Shown: piece by piece, positions 42,170 to 50,741 of the stretch
Layout: each line of letters opens with the position of its first letter
How positions within the stretch are numbered: position 1 is the first letter of the stretch
From: an uncultured Bacteroides sp.
Lineage (GTDB): Bacteria; Bacteroidota; Bacteroidia; Bacteroidales; Bacteroidaceae
DNA length: 64,000 nt
Assembly (NCBI RefSeq): GCF_963677685.1
Contig: NZ_OY782186.1
Coordinates: 682,001 to 746,000, forward strand
Reading direction: 5' to 3'
Translations under genes and position numbers: made by a program
The notes under the pieces: generated by a model
The model's input: the letters and a program-made list of their open reading frames with translations, nothing else
Told to the model about the DNA's origin: nothing
Databases searched by the model: none

Positions 42170-43945
42170 TTATTTTTTGACTTTAACAGGAGGATCAAGC
42201 TTGAATGTTATAGGCAGGGTATATTTCACTTTTACATTTTTACCTTTCTGGCTGCCGGGAGTCCATTTGGGCATGCTACTTACTACGCGTATTGCTTCCG
42301 CATCAAGTGAAGGAGAAACACTGCGTATAATAGACGGATGTGTTACATTACCATTTTCATCTATGATGATTTGAACAATGACTCGTCCTTGTGCTTTTGC
42401 TTGTTGAGCATCCACGGGGTATTTAATATTACTTGCCAAATAATGCATTAGTCCTTCCATTCCTCCTTGGTATGCAGGCATTTTTTCTACTACCTGAAAT
42501 ACAGGCTCTTCTGTTTTTGGACTATAGGGTGTATATCCTACAGTGACTACTTCGGGTAGGTTACTGTTTTTTATCTCTTTACTGTTAAGAGAGAAATAAA
42601 TAGGTACGGTGTATTTAACGCGCACATCTTTTCCTCTTTGCTTACCAGGTTTCCATTTTGGCATCATTTTAATAATCCGCATGGCTTCTGCGTCTATGTC
42701 GGGTGAGACACTCCGTATGATACAGGGGGTGCTGATATTTCCGTCTTTTTCAATAATAAACTGGGCAATAACACGCCCCTGTTTTCCTGCTTTTTTTGCA
42801 CCGACGGGATATTTGAGGCTTTTTGTAAAAAAGTTCATGAGTGCTTCTTGTCCTCCCGGAAATTCGGGCATTTGTTCTACAACAGTAAAAATGGGTTCTT
42901 TATTTAAAGAATCTTTTACGTTGGATGCCATCTGTTTCGGAGGTGTGGAAAATCCTGACTCGGCATAATTAGCTAACTCTTGGCTGGGGTTAACATTCTT
43001 CTCTATGCTTAGAGATTGTTCAGGAAGTATCTTCTCAGCAAAAGTTTTTGCTGTTCGAGCGACTGATTCAATATTGCTGATTATCATTAATACAGCGGCT
43101 AATGGGAGGAATAAGAGGTATTTGCTCTTGTTTATATCCTTAGTAGGTTTTCTGTTCATCATCTTTATCCGATTTTTTAAAGGTAAAACATTGAAACTAT
43201 TATATAAAGTTGCTGCAGCCTTGTTATGGGAGGTTAATTCTAATAAATGATATTGGTAGGTTCTAGTATTATGTCCATCTTTTATTACTCTGTTGTCTGC
43301 GAGGTATTCTAAATTGCATTTCACTTCATGCTTTAGGAGCCATGCAAAGGGGTTGAACCAGCATATGACGCAGAATAATTCACTGAAAATGACATCAATA
43401 GAGTGCCACTGTTCTACATGAGTTTTTTCGTGTACCAAAATCTCGTTAAGTTCATTGTCGGTGTGAGAGTCTTTGGAGATAAATATCCACTTGAAAAAAG
43501 AGAATGGACCGCTTGGGTTATCTAATAGATAAATCTTATTTCCTTTTAGCATAGCTTTGCTACAATGTTTACGGAGGCGTAGAATGCTAAAAAATTGTAT
43601 TATGAATCTGATGAAAAGTATTAAGCATACACTTGCGTAGATGTATGTACAGTACGAGAAAAGTAGCTCTTGCCAATTAGTACCTACTTGTTGCTGACTG
43701 CCTATTGTTACTTCGGGAAGCATAATTGTGGCATATAAATTGACCATAGCAGTCATGGGAGTGTGGCTTCTTATCCACCCTTCCATATTTAGTAAAGGAT
43801 AAAATGCTGAAACTACAAAAAAAACAATTAGAGCCAGTCGGCGCCATTTGAAGAAAGTATCTTTATATAGGAACAGTCTGTAGAATATATAGCATAATGC
43901 AATGGCTATATTTACTTTCAAAAAGTAGGTTAATTCGGCATTCAT
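42170..43945 (-). CDS. BlaR1-type M56 metallopeptidase with two C-terminal TonB domains
   Basis: The 591-aa membrane protein has three N-terminal transmembrane segments (about 8-27, 37-55, 96-120) and a zinc-peptidase motif HEKTH (172-176) with downstream Glu/Asn-rich residues typical of M56. A further membrane segment lies near 274-292. Two tandem TonB C-terminal domains (about 355-455 and 478-585) share VVE.MP...GG...LM, KYPV.A...QGRV, and PSIIRSVSP.LDAEA blocks. There is no penicillin-binding domain. Known M56 proteins cleave themselves and release their BlaI partner repressor; a BlaI gene lies 20 bases upstream. The ligand sensed is unknown. Confidence 0.9.
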   Translation of the reverse strand: MNAELTYFLKVNIAIALCYIFYRLFLYKDTFFKWRRLALIVFFVVSAFYPLLNMEGWIRSHTPMTAMVNLYATIMLPEVTIGSQQQVGTNWQELLFSYCTYIYASVCLILFIRFIIQFFSILRLRKHCSKAMLKGNKIYLLDNPSGPFSFFKWIFISKDSHTDNELNEILVHEKTHVEQWHSIDVIFSELFCVICWFNPFAWLLKHEVKCNLEYLADNRVIKDGHNTRTYQYHLLELTSHNKAAATLYNSFNVLPLKNRIKMMNRKPTKDINKSKYLLFLPLAAVLMIISNIESVARTAKTFAEKILPEQSLSIEKNVNPSQELANYAESGFSTPPKQMASNVKDSLNKEPIFTVVEQMPEFPGGQEALMNFFTKSLKYPVGAKKAGKQGRVIAQFIIEKDGNISTPCIIRSVSPDIDAEAMRIIKMMPKWKPGKQRGKDVRVKYTVPIYFSLNSKEIKNSNLPEVVTVGYTPYSPKTEEPVFQVVEKMPAYQGGMEGLMHYLASNIKYPVDAQQAKAQGRVIVQIIIDENGNVTHPSIIRSVSPSLDAEAIRVVSSMPKWTPGSQKGKNVKVKYTLPITFKLDPPVKVKK

Positions 43946-43964
43946 CCTGTTTTTTGTTTAGTGG

Positions 43965-44327
43965 TTAAACTTCTTTCTTCTCAATCATTTCAATGATTTC
44001 TTTTAGCTCTTCTGATGATATTTTCTGGTCTTTTGCAAAGAAAGAGACCATTTCTTTATAAGAGTTCTTGAAGTAGTTCTGAACTACATTGCCTACAAAA
44101 TTACGCTTATAATCGCTTTGCTTTATGGCAGGCGAGTAACGGTATAAATTGCCAATGCGCTCTGATTTTACATAACCTTTACGCTCCAAGTTTTTAACTA
44201 TAGAAGCTACAGTTGTATAGGGAGGAGATGGCTTTTGATATTTGCAAACAATATCCTTGACGATGCAGGTGTTTAATTCCCAAATATAGATCATTGCCTC
44301 TTCTTCTTGTATAGTTAATTTTTCCAT
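43965..44327 (-). CDS. BlaI/MecI/CopY family transcriptional repressor
   Basis: The ATG at 44327 gives 120 aa; an upstream TTG at 44357 would overlap the promoter and operator. The winged helix (LTIQEEEAMIYIWELNTCIVKDIVCKYQ; PPYTTVASIVKNLERKGYVKSERIGNLYRYSP) and the C-terminal dimerisation helices (VVQNYFKNSYKEMVSFF) match BlaI. The PPYTTVASIVKNLERKG helix is the DNA-reading element. It is the first gene of an operon with the M56 membrane protein. A perfect palindrome over its -7 element suggests autorepression relieved by M56 proteolysis. Confidence 0.95.
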   Translation of the reverse strand: MEKLTIQEEEAMIYIWELNTCIVKDIVCKYQKPSPPYTTVASIVKNLERKGYVKSERIGNLYRYSPAIKQSDYKRNFVGNVVQNYFKNSYKEMVSFFAKDQKISSEELKEIIEMIEKKEV

Positions 44328-44354
44328 GACGTTTAATTGTTTACGATTATATCG

Positions 44355-44375
44355 CAAATATACGAAAGTTTCGTA
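44355..44375 (-). promoter_or_regulatory. blaI promoter with overlapping BlaI operator
   Basis: The minus strand reads TATATTTG (44355-44362), an exact TAnnTTTG element. Directly overlapping it is TACGAAA-G-TTTCGTA (44361-44375), a perfect 7-bp palindrome with a 1-nt centre. BlaI-family operators are dyads of this size, and the overlap would block polymerase. Confidence 0.7.
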
Positions 44376-44451
44376 ATAGTGGTTTAATTAATGAGTTAAT
44401 AAATATAAAATGGCTTATTTTTTATGAATGAAGGGGATTTTGCACTATCAA

Positions 44452-45702
44452 TTATGAATTCGAGGAACAATTAGCTGCTTTAAGCTCCTTGTATTTTTCA
44501 ATAACATGTTTACGGCTTTTGATGATTTGCCAGCGGTAAACTAAACAAGTAGAGAGAAAGTAAGCTCCTGTTTGTAGCCACAGAGCTTTGTATTCCAGAG
44601 AGACATCGCTTAGAACGGCTCCCATGTTGTTAATTCGTATAAATCCGTTAATACCAAAGGTAGATGGGAAAAGATAGGAGAAATACTTCCAGAATGGGGG
44701 AATGGCAGATCCGGGCCATGAGATGCCGGATATAAATAGTAGTGGGACAGAGGTGAAAATGAAGAGTAACATGCATGTTTCACGGTTTCTTACGACGATA
44801 GAGGTAGTCATCGCAAAGAAAATGCAGGCGGAGAGATAAGGAAGTAAAAAAGGTATTAAATCATTTATTTGTCCTATCTGGTTGAGGCTAAACATTCGTG
44901 GTACTGCGAAAAGGACATAGAAAGATACTAGTGCATAGACTATAAAATAGCTAAGGCCTTTGCCCAGTACAATGCGTAAAGTTCCGTTGTAATGCCGATT
45001 GATAGGTACTAAATCTTTGAACTGATTCTTTTCACGTGCGGTTCCGGCAGATAAACCAATACCAAGCAATAGTGTTTGTTGTATGACTAATATTAATACG
45101 GCGGGAATAAGAAAAGCTGCAAAACCATTGGTAGGGTTAAACATGGCTACGTCTTGATATTCTATAGGGTAGGCAGTAATTTCATCTTGCCGCTCTGTGG
45201 TGTTGCCTGCTCGTGAGATTTTAATGTCTTTGTTCATTTCGAGGGAAACAGCTGTATTTGCGGTAAGAAGTCCTTTATAGTATAGTAAACCGCTCATGTC
45301 ACAATAGAGGCTAACTTTACTTTGCAGACCTCTATTTATATTGCTGCTGAAGTCGGTAGGGATATAGATGATGCCATAAGCCTTGCGCTCTTTAAGCATT
45401 AGTTTGGCTTCCTCCATATCGTTGCAGTAAGATACGATTTTAACGTCCGGGGTCGCATCTACTTTTCTGAGATATTCACGACTAAGAGATGTTCTTGAAT
45501 TATCCACAACCAAGGTTGGTATCTCACGTACTACTTCGTTTGTGTAGATGAAGCCATAAATAAGCGGGTACATTAATGGAACTAAAATGAAAAAGATTAG
45601 AACTCCTTGGTCACGGAAAGTGCTACGGAACTCTTCTCTCCAGATATAGAATATGTCATTTATTCCTTCTGCTATTTTTTCTTTGAATGTACTGTTTTTC
45701 AT
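44452..45702 (-). CDS. ABC-2 type transporter permease (second of two)
   Basis: The 416-aa protein has one N-terminal membrane segment (GVLIFFILVPLMYPLIYGFIY), a periplasmic domain (about 50-190) and five C-terminal segments beginning FAAFLIPAVLILVIQQTLLLGIGLSAG. This is the ABC2_membrane_3 (YhhJ/YbhR/YbhS) layout. The phrase GTAREKNQFKDL is typical of the loop after the second segment. Its start overlaps the stop of the first permease by one base. Together with the HlyD and TolC genes it forms an exporter, but no ATP-binding subunit is present in the operon. Confidence 0.9.
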   Translation of the reverse strand: MKNSTFKEKIAEGINDIFYIWREEFRSTFRDQGVLIFFILVPLMYPLIYGFIYTNEVVREIPTLVVDNSRTSLSREYLRKVDATPDVKIVSYCNDMEEAKLMLKERKAYGIIYIPTDFSSNINRGLQSKVSLYCDMSGLLYYKGLLTANTAVSLEMNKDIKISRAGNTTERQDEITAYPIEYQDVAMFNPTNGFAAFLIPAVLILVIQQTLLLGIGLSAGTAREKNQFKDLVPINRHYNGTLRIVLGKGLSYFIVYALVSFYVLFAVPRMFSLNQIGQINDLIPFLLPYLSACIFFAMTTSIVVRNRETCMLLFIFTSVPLLFISGISWPGSAIPPFWKYFSYLFPSTFGINGFIRINNMGAVLSDVSLEYKALWLQTGAYFLSTCLVYRWQIIKSRKHVIEKYKELKAANCSSNS

Positions 45703-46883
45703 TAAGGCATGTATTTATAGAGAAGTAAAGCTGTTTTTAAGCGATTTACGATGGTAAAAGGTAGCATCATAAAGATAAGCAATGCTACATAATTGGGCCA
45801 TGAATAAATCATACTATATCCATTGAGTGCTTGGTCAACATATATTAGGAAATAGTGCCTTAAAGGGAAAAGATTACTTAAAGCTTGAAGAACAGGATGC
45901 ATAGCCATTACAGGGTATGAAAATCCCGAAATAGAGAACGAAATAACTCCCCATAAGGAAGCCGAACTTAAAGCTAATCTTAAAGAGGGAAATGCACCAA
46001 TCATGACAATTCCTAAACATTGTGAAGCAAGTACCAATAATAACGTCGCAAAGATCATAGGCAATATCCCGCTATGACATGGAAAATGAAGGTATCCATA
46101 TAAGTAAACATTGTAAAAAATGCCCATGATGAAAAAAATAAGAGTCTGTGGAAGCAGTTTTCCTGTTAGGGATATATAGATAGAGTTATTGCCTGTTTGT
46201 AACCATTTACGAGCAGTTCCGTCTTTTATTTCGACTCCAATGGAGTATGCAGTAATCATAAATATCATGATCATTAATACACCGGGAACAAGGGTGTTGC
46301 ATAAATAGACCGAATAATTGAGCCAAGGATTATTGATTGGGTGTGTATCAATTACAATTGGTTGAAGAAAGCTCATTGCTTGCTCTTTGGTTGCTCCTTT
46401 TGCATAAAGCATTGAACGTGTAGCGGCCCCAGCAGCTAACTCTCCCATCATTTTCATGTCTTTGAATAATAGTGAGCCGGCTATCAAGTAAGAATTATTG
46501 GTGTAAAATGAGAGTTTTGGTTGACGCTGACTTTGAGCATCGGAGGAAAGATGTCTGGGTATGTAAAAGAAACCATAGATTTTACCTTGTTGCATAGCTT
46601 TACGGGCTTGTGCTACATCTTGGTAGTTGCCGACAATGGCAGTTTGGCTGAATGCGTCCAAGTTTCGTAATAGCTGACGTGAAGTAGCGGAATTATCTAA
46701 GTCGACTGCTCCTACAGGTAGGTTAGATGGTAATCCGGCTCCCATCAATGTAGTGAAGAATAGGTAGCAAAAAAGAGGGGCTATGACCATGCAGAAAAGA
46801 TATAACGGTCTTGATATCAGACGCTTACATTCTCGTTTTATCACGAGCCATAGTGCTATATGTTTTTTTGCTTTCTCTTTCAT
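45702..46883 (-). CDS. ABC-2 type transporter permease (first of two)
   Basis: The 393-aa protein has the same arrangement as its partner: an N-terminal segment (LYLFCMVIAPLFCYLFFTTL), a periplasmic domain, then five membrane segments starting CNTLVPGVLMIMIFMITAYSIGVEIKDGTARKWL. It is diverged from the partner, suggesting an obligate heterodimer. It lies 20 bases after the HlyD gene and overlaps the next permease by 1 base. Drug, lipid or polymer substrate cannot be told from sequence. Confidence 0.9.
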   Translation of the reverse strand: MKEKAKKHIALWLVIKRECKRLISRPLYLFCMVIAPLFCYLFFTTLMGAGLPSNLPVGAVDLDNSATSRQLLRNLDAFSQTAIVGNYQDVAQARKAMQQGKIYGFFYIPRHLSSDAQSQRQPKLSFYTNNSYLIAGSLLFKDMKMMGELAAGAATRSMLYAKGATKEQAMSFLQPIVIDTHPINNPWLNYSVYLCNTLVPGVLMIMIFMITAYSIGVEIKDGTARKWLQTGNNSIYISLTGKLLPQTLIFFIMGIFYNVYLYGYLHFPCHSGILPMIFATLLLVLASQCLGIVMIGAFPSLRLALSSASLWGVISFSISGFSYPVMAMHPVLQALSNLFPLRHYFLIYVDQALNGYSMIYSWPNYVALLIFMMLPFTIVNRLKTALLLYKYMP

Positions 46884-46903
46884 TTTTATATTTGCATAGA
46901 GAA

Positions 46904-47902
46904 TTATTTATTATCCTTTTTTAAAATGACAGACATTCCGGGACGGACTCCTTCTACTTTATCTAAAATGTGTGCTTTGACTTCAAATGTTTTTAGATCA
47001 AATTGTCCAGTGGTTTTAGTTGCTTTCCAAGCAGCATATGTACCTATATCTTTTAAGTAATATACTTTAAGCTTGATTGTTTTATCTAAAGCCGGGACAT
47101 AAGCCTCGAACTCTGTATTTATGGTCAAGCCTTTTAGAAGATCTTCTCGGACATTGAACGTTATCCACATATCGTTCAAAACCGAAATGTTCATTATGGG
47201 AGCACCTGTGCCAATAAGTTCGCCTACTTTTGGGAAAATTTCCGAAACTTCTCCTGCTGTCTGCGCAATAAGATAGGTCTCTTTTATGTAAGATTCTACT
47301 TCGGCTACAGCACCTTTCGCTCTATTTACTAATGCGGATGCTGTCAGTTTATCCTCTCTTTCCGCTCCGTTTACAGCCATCGTATATTGAGCTTTTGCCG
47401 CTTTTTCAGTGGCAATTGCTGCATCTTTTTGAGCAGATACTTCATCAAACTTTTGTGCAGACATGACTCCTTGCTCAAACAAATTTTTAACTCGCTTATA
47501 AGACTTTTCGGCTATTTCAACTCCTGCACGAGTTTTCTGCCATATTGCATATGCTGTCTGTATCTGTTCTTGACGAGCGCCTTTTATCGCTTTCTCATTT
47601 TGAGCTTGGGCGGCTTCTTCAGCAGCTTGTGCTTGCTCCATTTTAGCCTTCACTTCAGGTGCTTCGAGTATCGCCAGCGTGTCTCCGGCATTGACCTTTT
47701 GTCCTTCCTGGACACGAAATCTCAGGATTCTTCCTGGCACTTTACTGGATACACGATATTCTGTTACTTCGGCTTGCCCTTGAATAATTTCAGGGCCTTT
47801 TCTTAGCATGAAAAAACCAGCTATTGCGACAATGGCAATAACTCCTAAAAGAGTTAAAAATGCAAGCAGTATATTGCTGTTTTGTGATTTTAACGAAGCC
47901 AT
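46904..47902 (-). CDS. HlyD/EmrA-type periplasmic adaptor protein
   Basis: The 332-aa membrane-fusion protein has one N-terminal membrane anchor (ILLAFLTLLGVIAIVAIAGFFML). The lipoyl-like halves are EYRVSSKVPGRILRFRVQEGQKVNAGDTLAILE and AQTAGEVSEIFPKVGELIGTGAPIMNI. Between them is an alpha-helical hairpin (about 77-205, rich in Ala, Glu, Gln). A beta-barrel part follows (WITFNVREDLLKGL). It bridges the inner-membrane ABC-2 pair and the TolC-like channel. It lies 38 bases after the TolC gene. Confidence 0.93.
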   Translation of the reverse strand: MASLKSQNSNILLAFLTLLGVIAIVAIAGFFMLRKGPEIIQGQAEVTEYRVSSKVPGRILRFRVQEGQKVNAGDTLAILEAPEVKAKMEQAQAAEEAAQAQNEKAIKGARQEQIQTAYAIWQKTRAGVEIAEKSYKRVKNLFEQGVMSAQKFDEVSAQKDAAIATEKAAKAQYTMAVNGAEREDKLTASALVNRAKGAVAEVESYIKETYLIAQTAGEVSEIFPKVGELIGTGAPIMNISVLNDMWITFNVREDLLKGLTINTEFEAYVPALDKTIKLKVYYLKDIGTYAAWKATKTTGQFDLKTFEVKAHILDKVEGVRPGMSVILKKDNK

Positions 47903-47940
47903 ATTTTTATTTTTTGAGCGGTTAATGATAATCTGAAATA

Positions 47941-49398
47941 TTATTTAAGTGTACCAATAGCTTTGCGGAGGTATATTTCTGTTAGTCTTACGTCTATTTG
48001 AGCATCTATCTTTTCAGATTGTGCTAATAGCCAGGCTGTATGAGCTTCAAGTACATTACTCGGAGGAATGACTCCTTCTTCAAACCCTAAAGTTGCATAG
48101 CGAAGATTTTCGTTTGCTTTTTCCATGTTCTTTTGAGCCATCATGAGTTTTTTAGCAGCTTCATTGACTTTGAATGCTGATTGATTAACTTGTAGCTCTA
48201 TTTTCTCTTTAGCCTTGTTTAATTGATATTCTGTAATACGGGCTTCTGCCTTTGCTGCTTTTACTTTATAAAAGCCCTCACCCCAATGCCAAATGGGAAC
48301 TTGCACCATTATTCCAACATTCCACGTTCCGCGAAATTTTTTCTCAAAGCCATTAAATACCGATGGGTTGGATACAAGGTAATTTCCTAATAATGCGACA
48401 GAAGGTAGGTATTCGGAGCGTGTAACATTTACCTTTTGCTTATATATTTGCGTAGCAAGTTCCAGACTTTTTATTTCGGGGCGATTGGCATAGACTGATG
48501 CCATTGAATAATTTATATTATTATTTAGTGTAGAGATGTCTTTTATATATTCATCTGCGAGTATAATTGGTGCTGAGAGGTCTAATCCGCATATTTGGCA
48601 AAGCAACATCTTCGCAAGACTAAGTCCGTCATCTACTTTAGTGAGTGTCATTTCTGCCTCATTGACTTTTACTTTTACGGACAAGCCATCTGCTTTTGTT
48701 GCAACGCCTTCAGTAATCATCTTATCGATATCACTCTCTAGTTTTTTTAGTAGTTTTAGATAACTTTCAGCTAATGTTTTTTTGTTGGTTAGCGAAATGA
48801 CTTGCCAATACGCTTGATCAGTACTGAGAATTACCTCCTGTATTTCAGCATCGTGCTGTTGGTAAGCTAATTGTTCAGCGTAGCGGCTTATTTTATTGTA
48901 CGCATGTATTTTTCCGCCTACATATAACGGTTGTGTCAATGTAATGGCGCCTGCATAGACATTTCTAGTGTCTGTGCGAAGGGAGCTGACCAATGAACTA
49001 CCGACAGCGTTGAGTGGGGTAGCAAGATCAATGCTACTTAAAGAAGAGATGAGTGGTATTAGCTCAGGATGTGTTGCGGCTAACTTTTCTGCATAGCCTT
49101 GCACTTGCGTGCTAGCACTTGTTCCTAGTTGCTGCAATCCTGCTTTCTGATCATCACTTAATAAGGAGAGTTCTTTTTGATTGCGTAAATATGACCCTGT
49201 GGCTGTAATGTTGGGTAGGTAATTTGTGAAAGCTGCTTTTTTTTGATAATGCGCTGCTTTTATTTTTTCACGACCTATTAGTATGTTCTTGTTATTAGCG
49301 ATGGCTAATGTACGACAACTATCTAAAGTAAGAACTTCTTGAGCGCTTAATGAAAATGTAATATTAATGAGAAAGGCTAGGATAATTGTTTTCTTCAT
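47941..49398 (-). CDS. TolC family outer membrane efflux protein
   Basis: The 485-aa protein has a signal peptide (IILAFLINITFSLSAQ) and two repeated TolC halves: LTLDSCRTLAIANNKNILIGREKIKAA and SMASVYANRPEIKSLELATQI. Each has long coiled-coil helices, and LTQPLYVGGKI marks the first. It provides the outer-membrane duct of the tripartite exporter and is the promoter-proximal gene of that operon. Confidence 0.94.
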   Translation of the reverse strand: MKKTIILAFLINITFSLSAQEVLTLDSCRTLAIANNKNILIGREKIKAAHYQKKAAFTNYLPNITATGSYLRNQKELSLLSDDQKAGLQQLGTSASTQVQGYAEKLAATHPELIPLISSLSSIDLATPLNAVGSSLVSSLRTDTRNVYAGAITLTQPLYVGGKIHAYNKISRYAEQLAYQQHDAEIQEVILSTDQAYWQVISLTNKKTLAESYLKLLKKLESDIDKMITEGVATKADGLSVKVKVNEAEMTLTKVDDGLSLAKMLLCQICGLDLSAPIILADEYIKDISTLNNNINYSMASVYANRPEIKSLELATQIYKQKVNVTRSEYLPSVALLGNYLVSNPSVFNGFEKKFRGTWNVGIMVQVPIWHWGEGFYKVKAAKAEARITEYQLNKAKEKIELQVNQSAFKVNEAAKKLMMAQKNMEKANENLRYATLGFEEGVIPPSNVLEAHTAWLLAQSEKIDAQIDVRLTEIYLRKAIGTLK

Positions 49399-49524
49399 CG
49401 TATTATCTACATTATTAATGTTATAATATTCTTTAAGACGAAATATTATATCTTTTATTTATCAAAATCATTTCTTTTATAGATGATCTCTGATGTTGCT
49501 TATTTAATTGCATGAACAACGTTA

Positions 49525-49532
49525 CAAAAATA
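49525..49532 (-). promoter_or_regulatory. Candidate -7 promoter element for the efflux operon
   Basis: The minus strand reads TATTTTTG (TAnnTTTG), about 126 bases upstream of the TolC-family ATG, giving a fairly long leader. Confidence 0.45.
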
Positions 49533-49625
49533 GATGCTTTTGATGAAAGAATAAATGTTTTTCGTTTCTTTAACAAAAAAACTTCTAAAAATGACTGCTT
49601 TGCTTTTTTTTAATCTAATTACTGA

Positions 49626-49668
49626 ACAGAGCCATTTAAGCGCATGAAGCAGACTTAAGTGGCTCTGT
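49626..49668 (-). terminator. Terminator of the coiled-coil protein gene
   Basis: A 15-bp stem (ACAGAGCCATTTAAG with CTTAAGTGGCTCTGT, one G-U pair) encloses a 13-nt loop 30 bases after the stop. On the minus strand it is followed after some bases by a run of Ts. Confidence 0.75.
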
Positions 49669-49697
49669 AAAATGAGTATAAATATTGCTGTAGATAT

Positions 49698-50573
49698 TTA
49701 CTTTAATGTAAATTGTTGCGATCCGATAAGGGTGGTTTCGTCAAATATGTCTAACCTGTAAACACCAGAGTAAAGAAACTCTTCAACTTTCCAATAAACT
49801 GTAATTGGTTGTTCTTCTCCTTTGTACTCTATATATTTTTTTATAGAATAACCCAGAGTTTTGTTTTCATAGCTAAATGTATTCGAGGCATTTTTAGTGA
49901 GTATGTCATTGTCCGGCTTGGTGATGCGTATATATAAGGTGCGTTCTCCTGGTTCGGCTGTTATATTTTTGACAATAGTAAAACTTATGTTGAATTTTAC
50001 AATGTCTTTTACGCGTTTTGCTCTTTTGTTACGTTTGTTTTTGGCTTCAACAATAATATTAGTTGCATCTAGTTGGGCTGCTAATGAGACCTTTTTATTT
50101 AGTTTTGTTTTTTCTTCTGAAAGATTGTCTATTCGACGTGATGCAGCATTGTATTTTTGCGTAACTTCAGCTATGACTTGTTTTTGATGAGTGGTAAGTT
50201 TGTTGAGAGAATCAATTTGATTGATATAGCTTATCATAACCTTTCTCAAGGTTGCTAGTTCTTTTTTTAGACGGCGGATTTCAGTTGCATTGCTACTCTT
50301 TACTGTTCTCAATTCTTCTAACAAGCGTTGAACTTTAACTTTTTCTTTTCCTAATAAGTCTGCGAGAGAATCATTTGAAACGGTTAATTGCAATTCGTCA
50401 TATTGCGTAGCAAAACGAGTATATTCGTTCTCTAAGTCTTGTTTTTCCAAGCTAAATTCTTGAACAAGCTCTCTGTTAGTCTGTTTCTCTGTAAACAATA
50501 AATAAGTTATAGTAATAATAGCTATTACTAATATTGTTAAGGTTGCAATAAGTCCAATGCTTTTTTTATTCAT
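49698..50573 (-). CDS. Membrane-anchored coiled-coil protein of unknown function
   Basis: The 291-aa protein has a single N-terminal membrane segment (about 7-27, IGLIATLTILVIAIITITYLL) followed by a long coiled coil (about 32-165, rich in Glu, Lys, Leu, Arg) and a C-terminal beta-rich domain (about 190-291). The latter starts VKFNISFTIVKNITAEPGERTLYIRI and ends TTLIGSQQFTLK. The C-terminal pattern suggests an immunoglobulin-like fold. It is probably anchored in the inner membrane with the coil in the periplasm. I do not recognise a characterised family. It is monocistronic, with its own promoter and terminator. Confidence 0.8.
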   Translation of the reverse strand: MNKKSIGLIATLTILVIAIITITYLLFTEKQTNRELVQEFSLEKQDLENEYTRFATQYDELQLTVSNDSLADLLGKEKVKVQRLLEELRTVKSSNATEIRRLKKELATLRKVMISYINQIDSLNKLTTHQKQVIAEVTQKYNAASRRIDNLSEEKTKLNKKVSLAAQLDATNIIVEAKNKRNKRAKRVKDIVKFNISFTIVKNITAEPGERTLYIRITKPDNDILTKNASNTFSYENKTLGYSIKKYIEYKGEEQPITVYWKVEEFLYSGVYRLDIFDETTLIGSQQFTLK

Positions 50574-50601
50574 ATTTTATCAAAATCGTTATAGATTGCT
50601 G

Positions 50602-50609
50602 CAAAAATA
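50602..50609 (-). promoter_or_regulatory. Candidate -7 promoter element for the coiled-coil protein gene
   Basis: The minus strand reads TATTTTTG (TAnnTTTG), 28 bases upstream of the ATG. Confidence 0.5.
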
Positions 50610-50686
50610 GTGTTTTAATATGAATAGGGAGGGTGTCTTTAACTAAATTTATTACGGAAAAATTTCTTTAATTACGATTTCCGTTG

Positions 50687-50694
50687 TACTTTTG
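50687..50694 (+). promoter_or_regulatory. Candidate -7 promoter element for mdh
   Basis: TACTTTTG (TAnnTTTG) lies 47 bases before the mdh ATG. The -33 element is weak. Confidence 0.5.
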
Positions 50695-50741
50695 TCATCG
50701 TAGAAATAGATTTTAATTATCAATTTTAAAATATAAGTATT

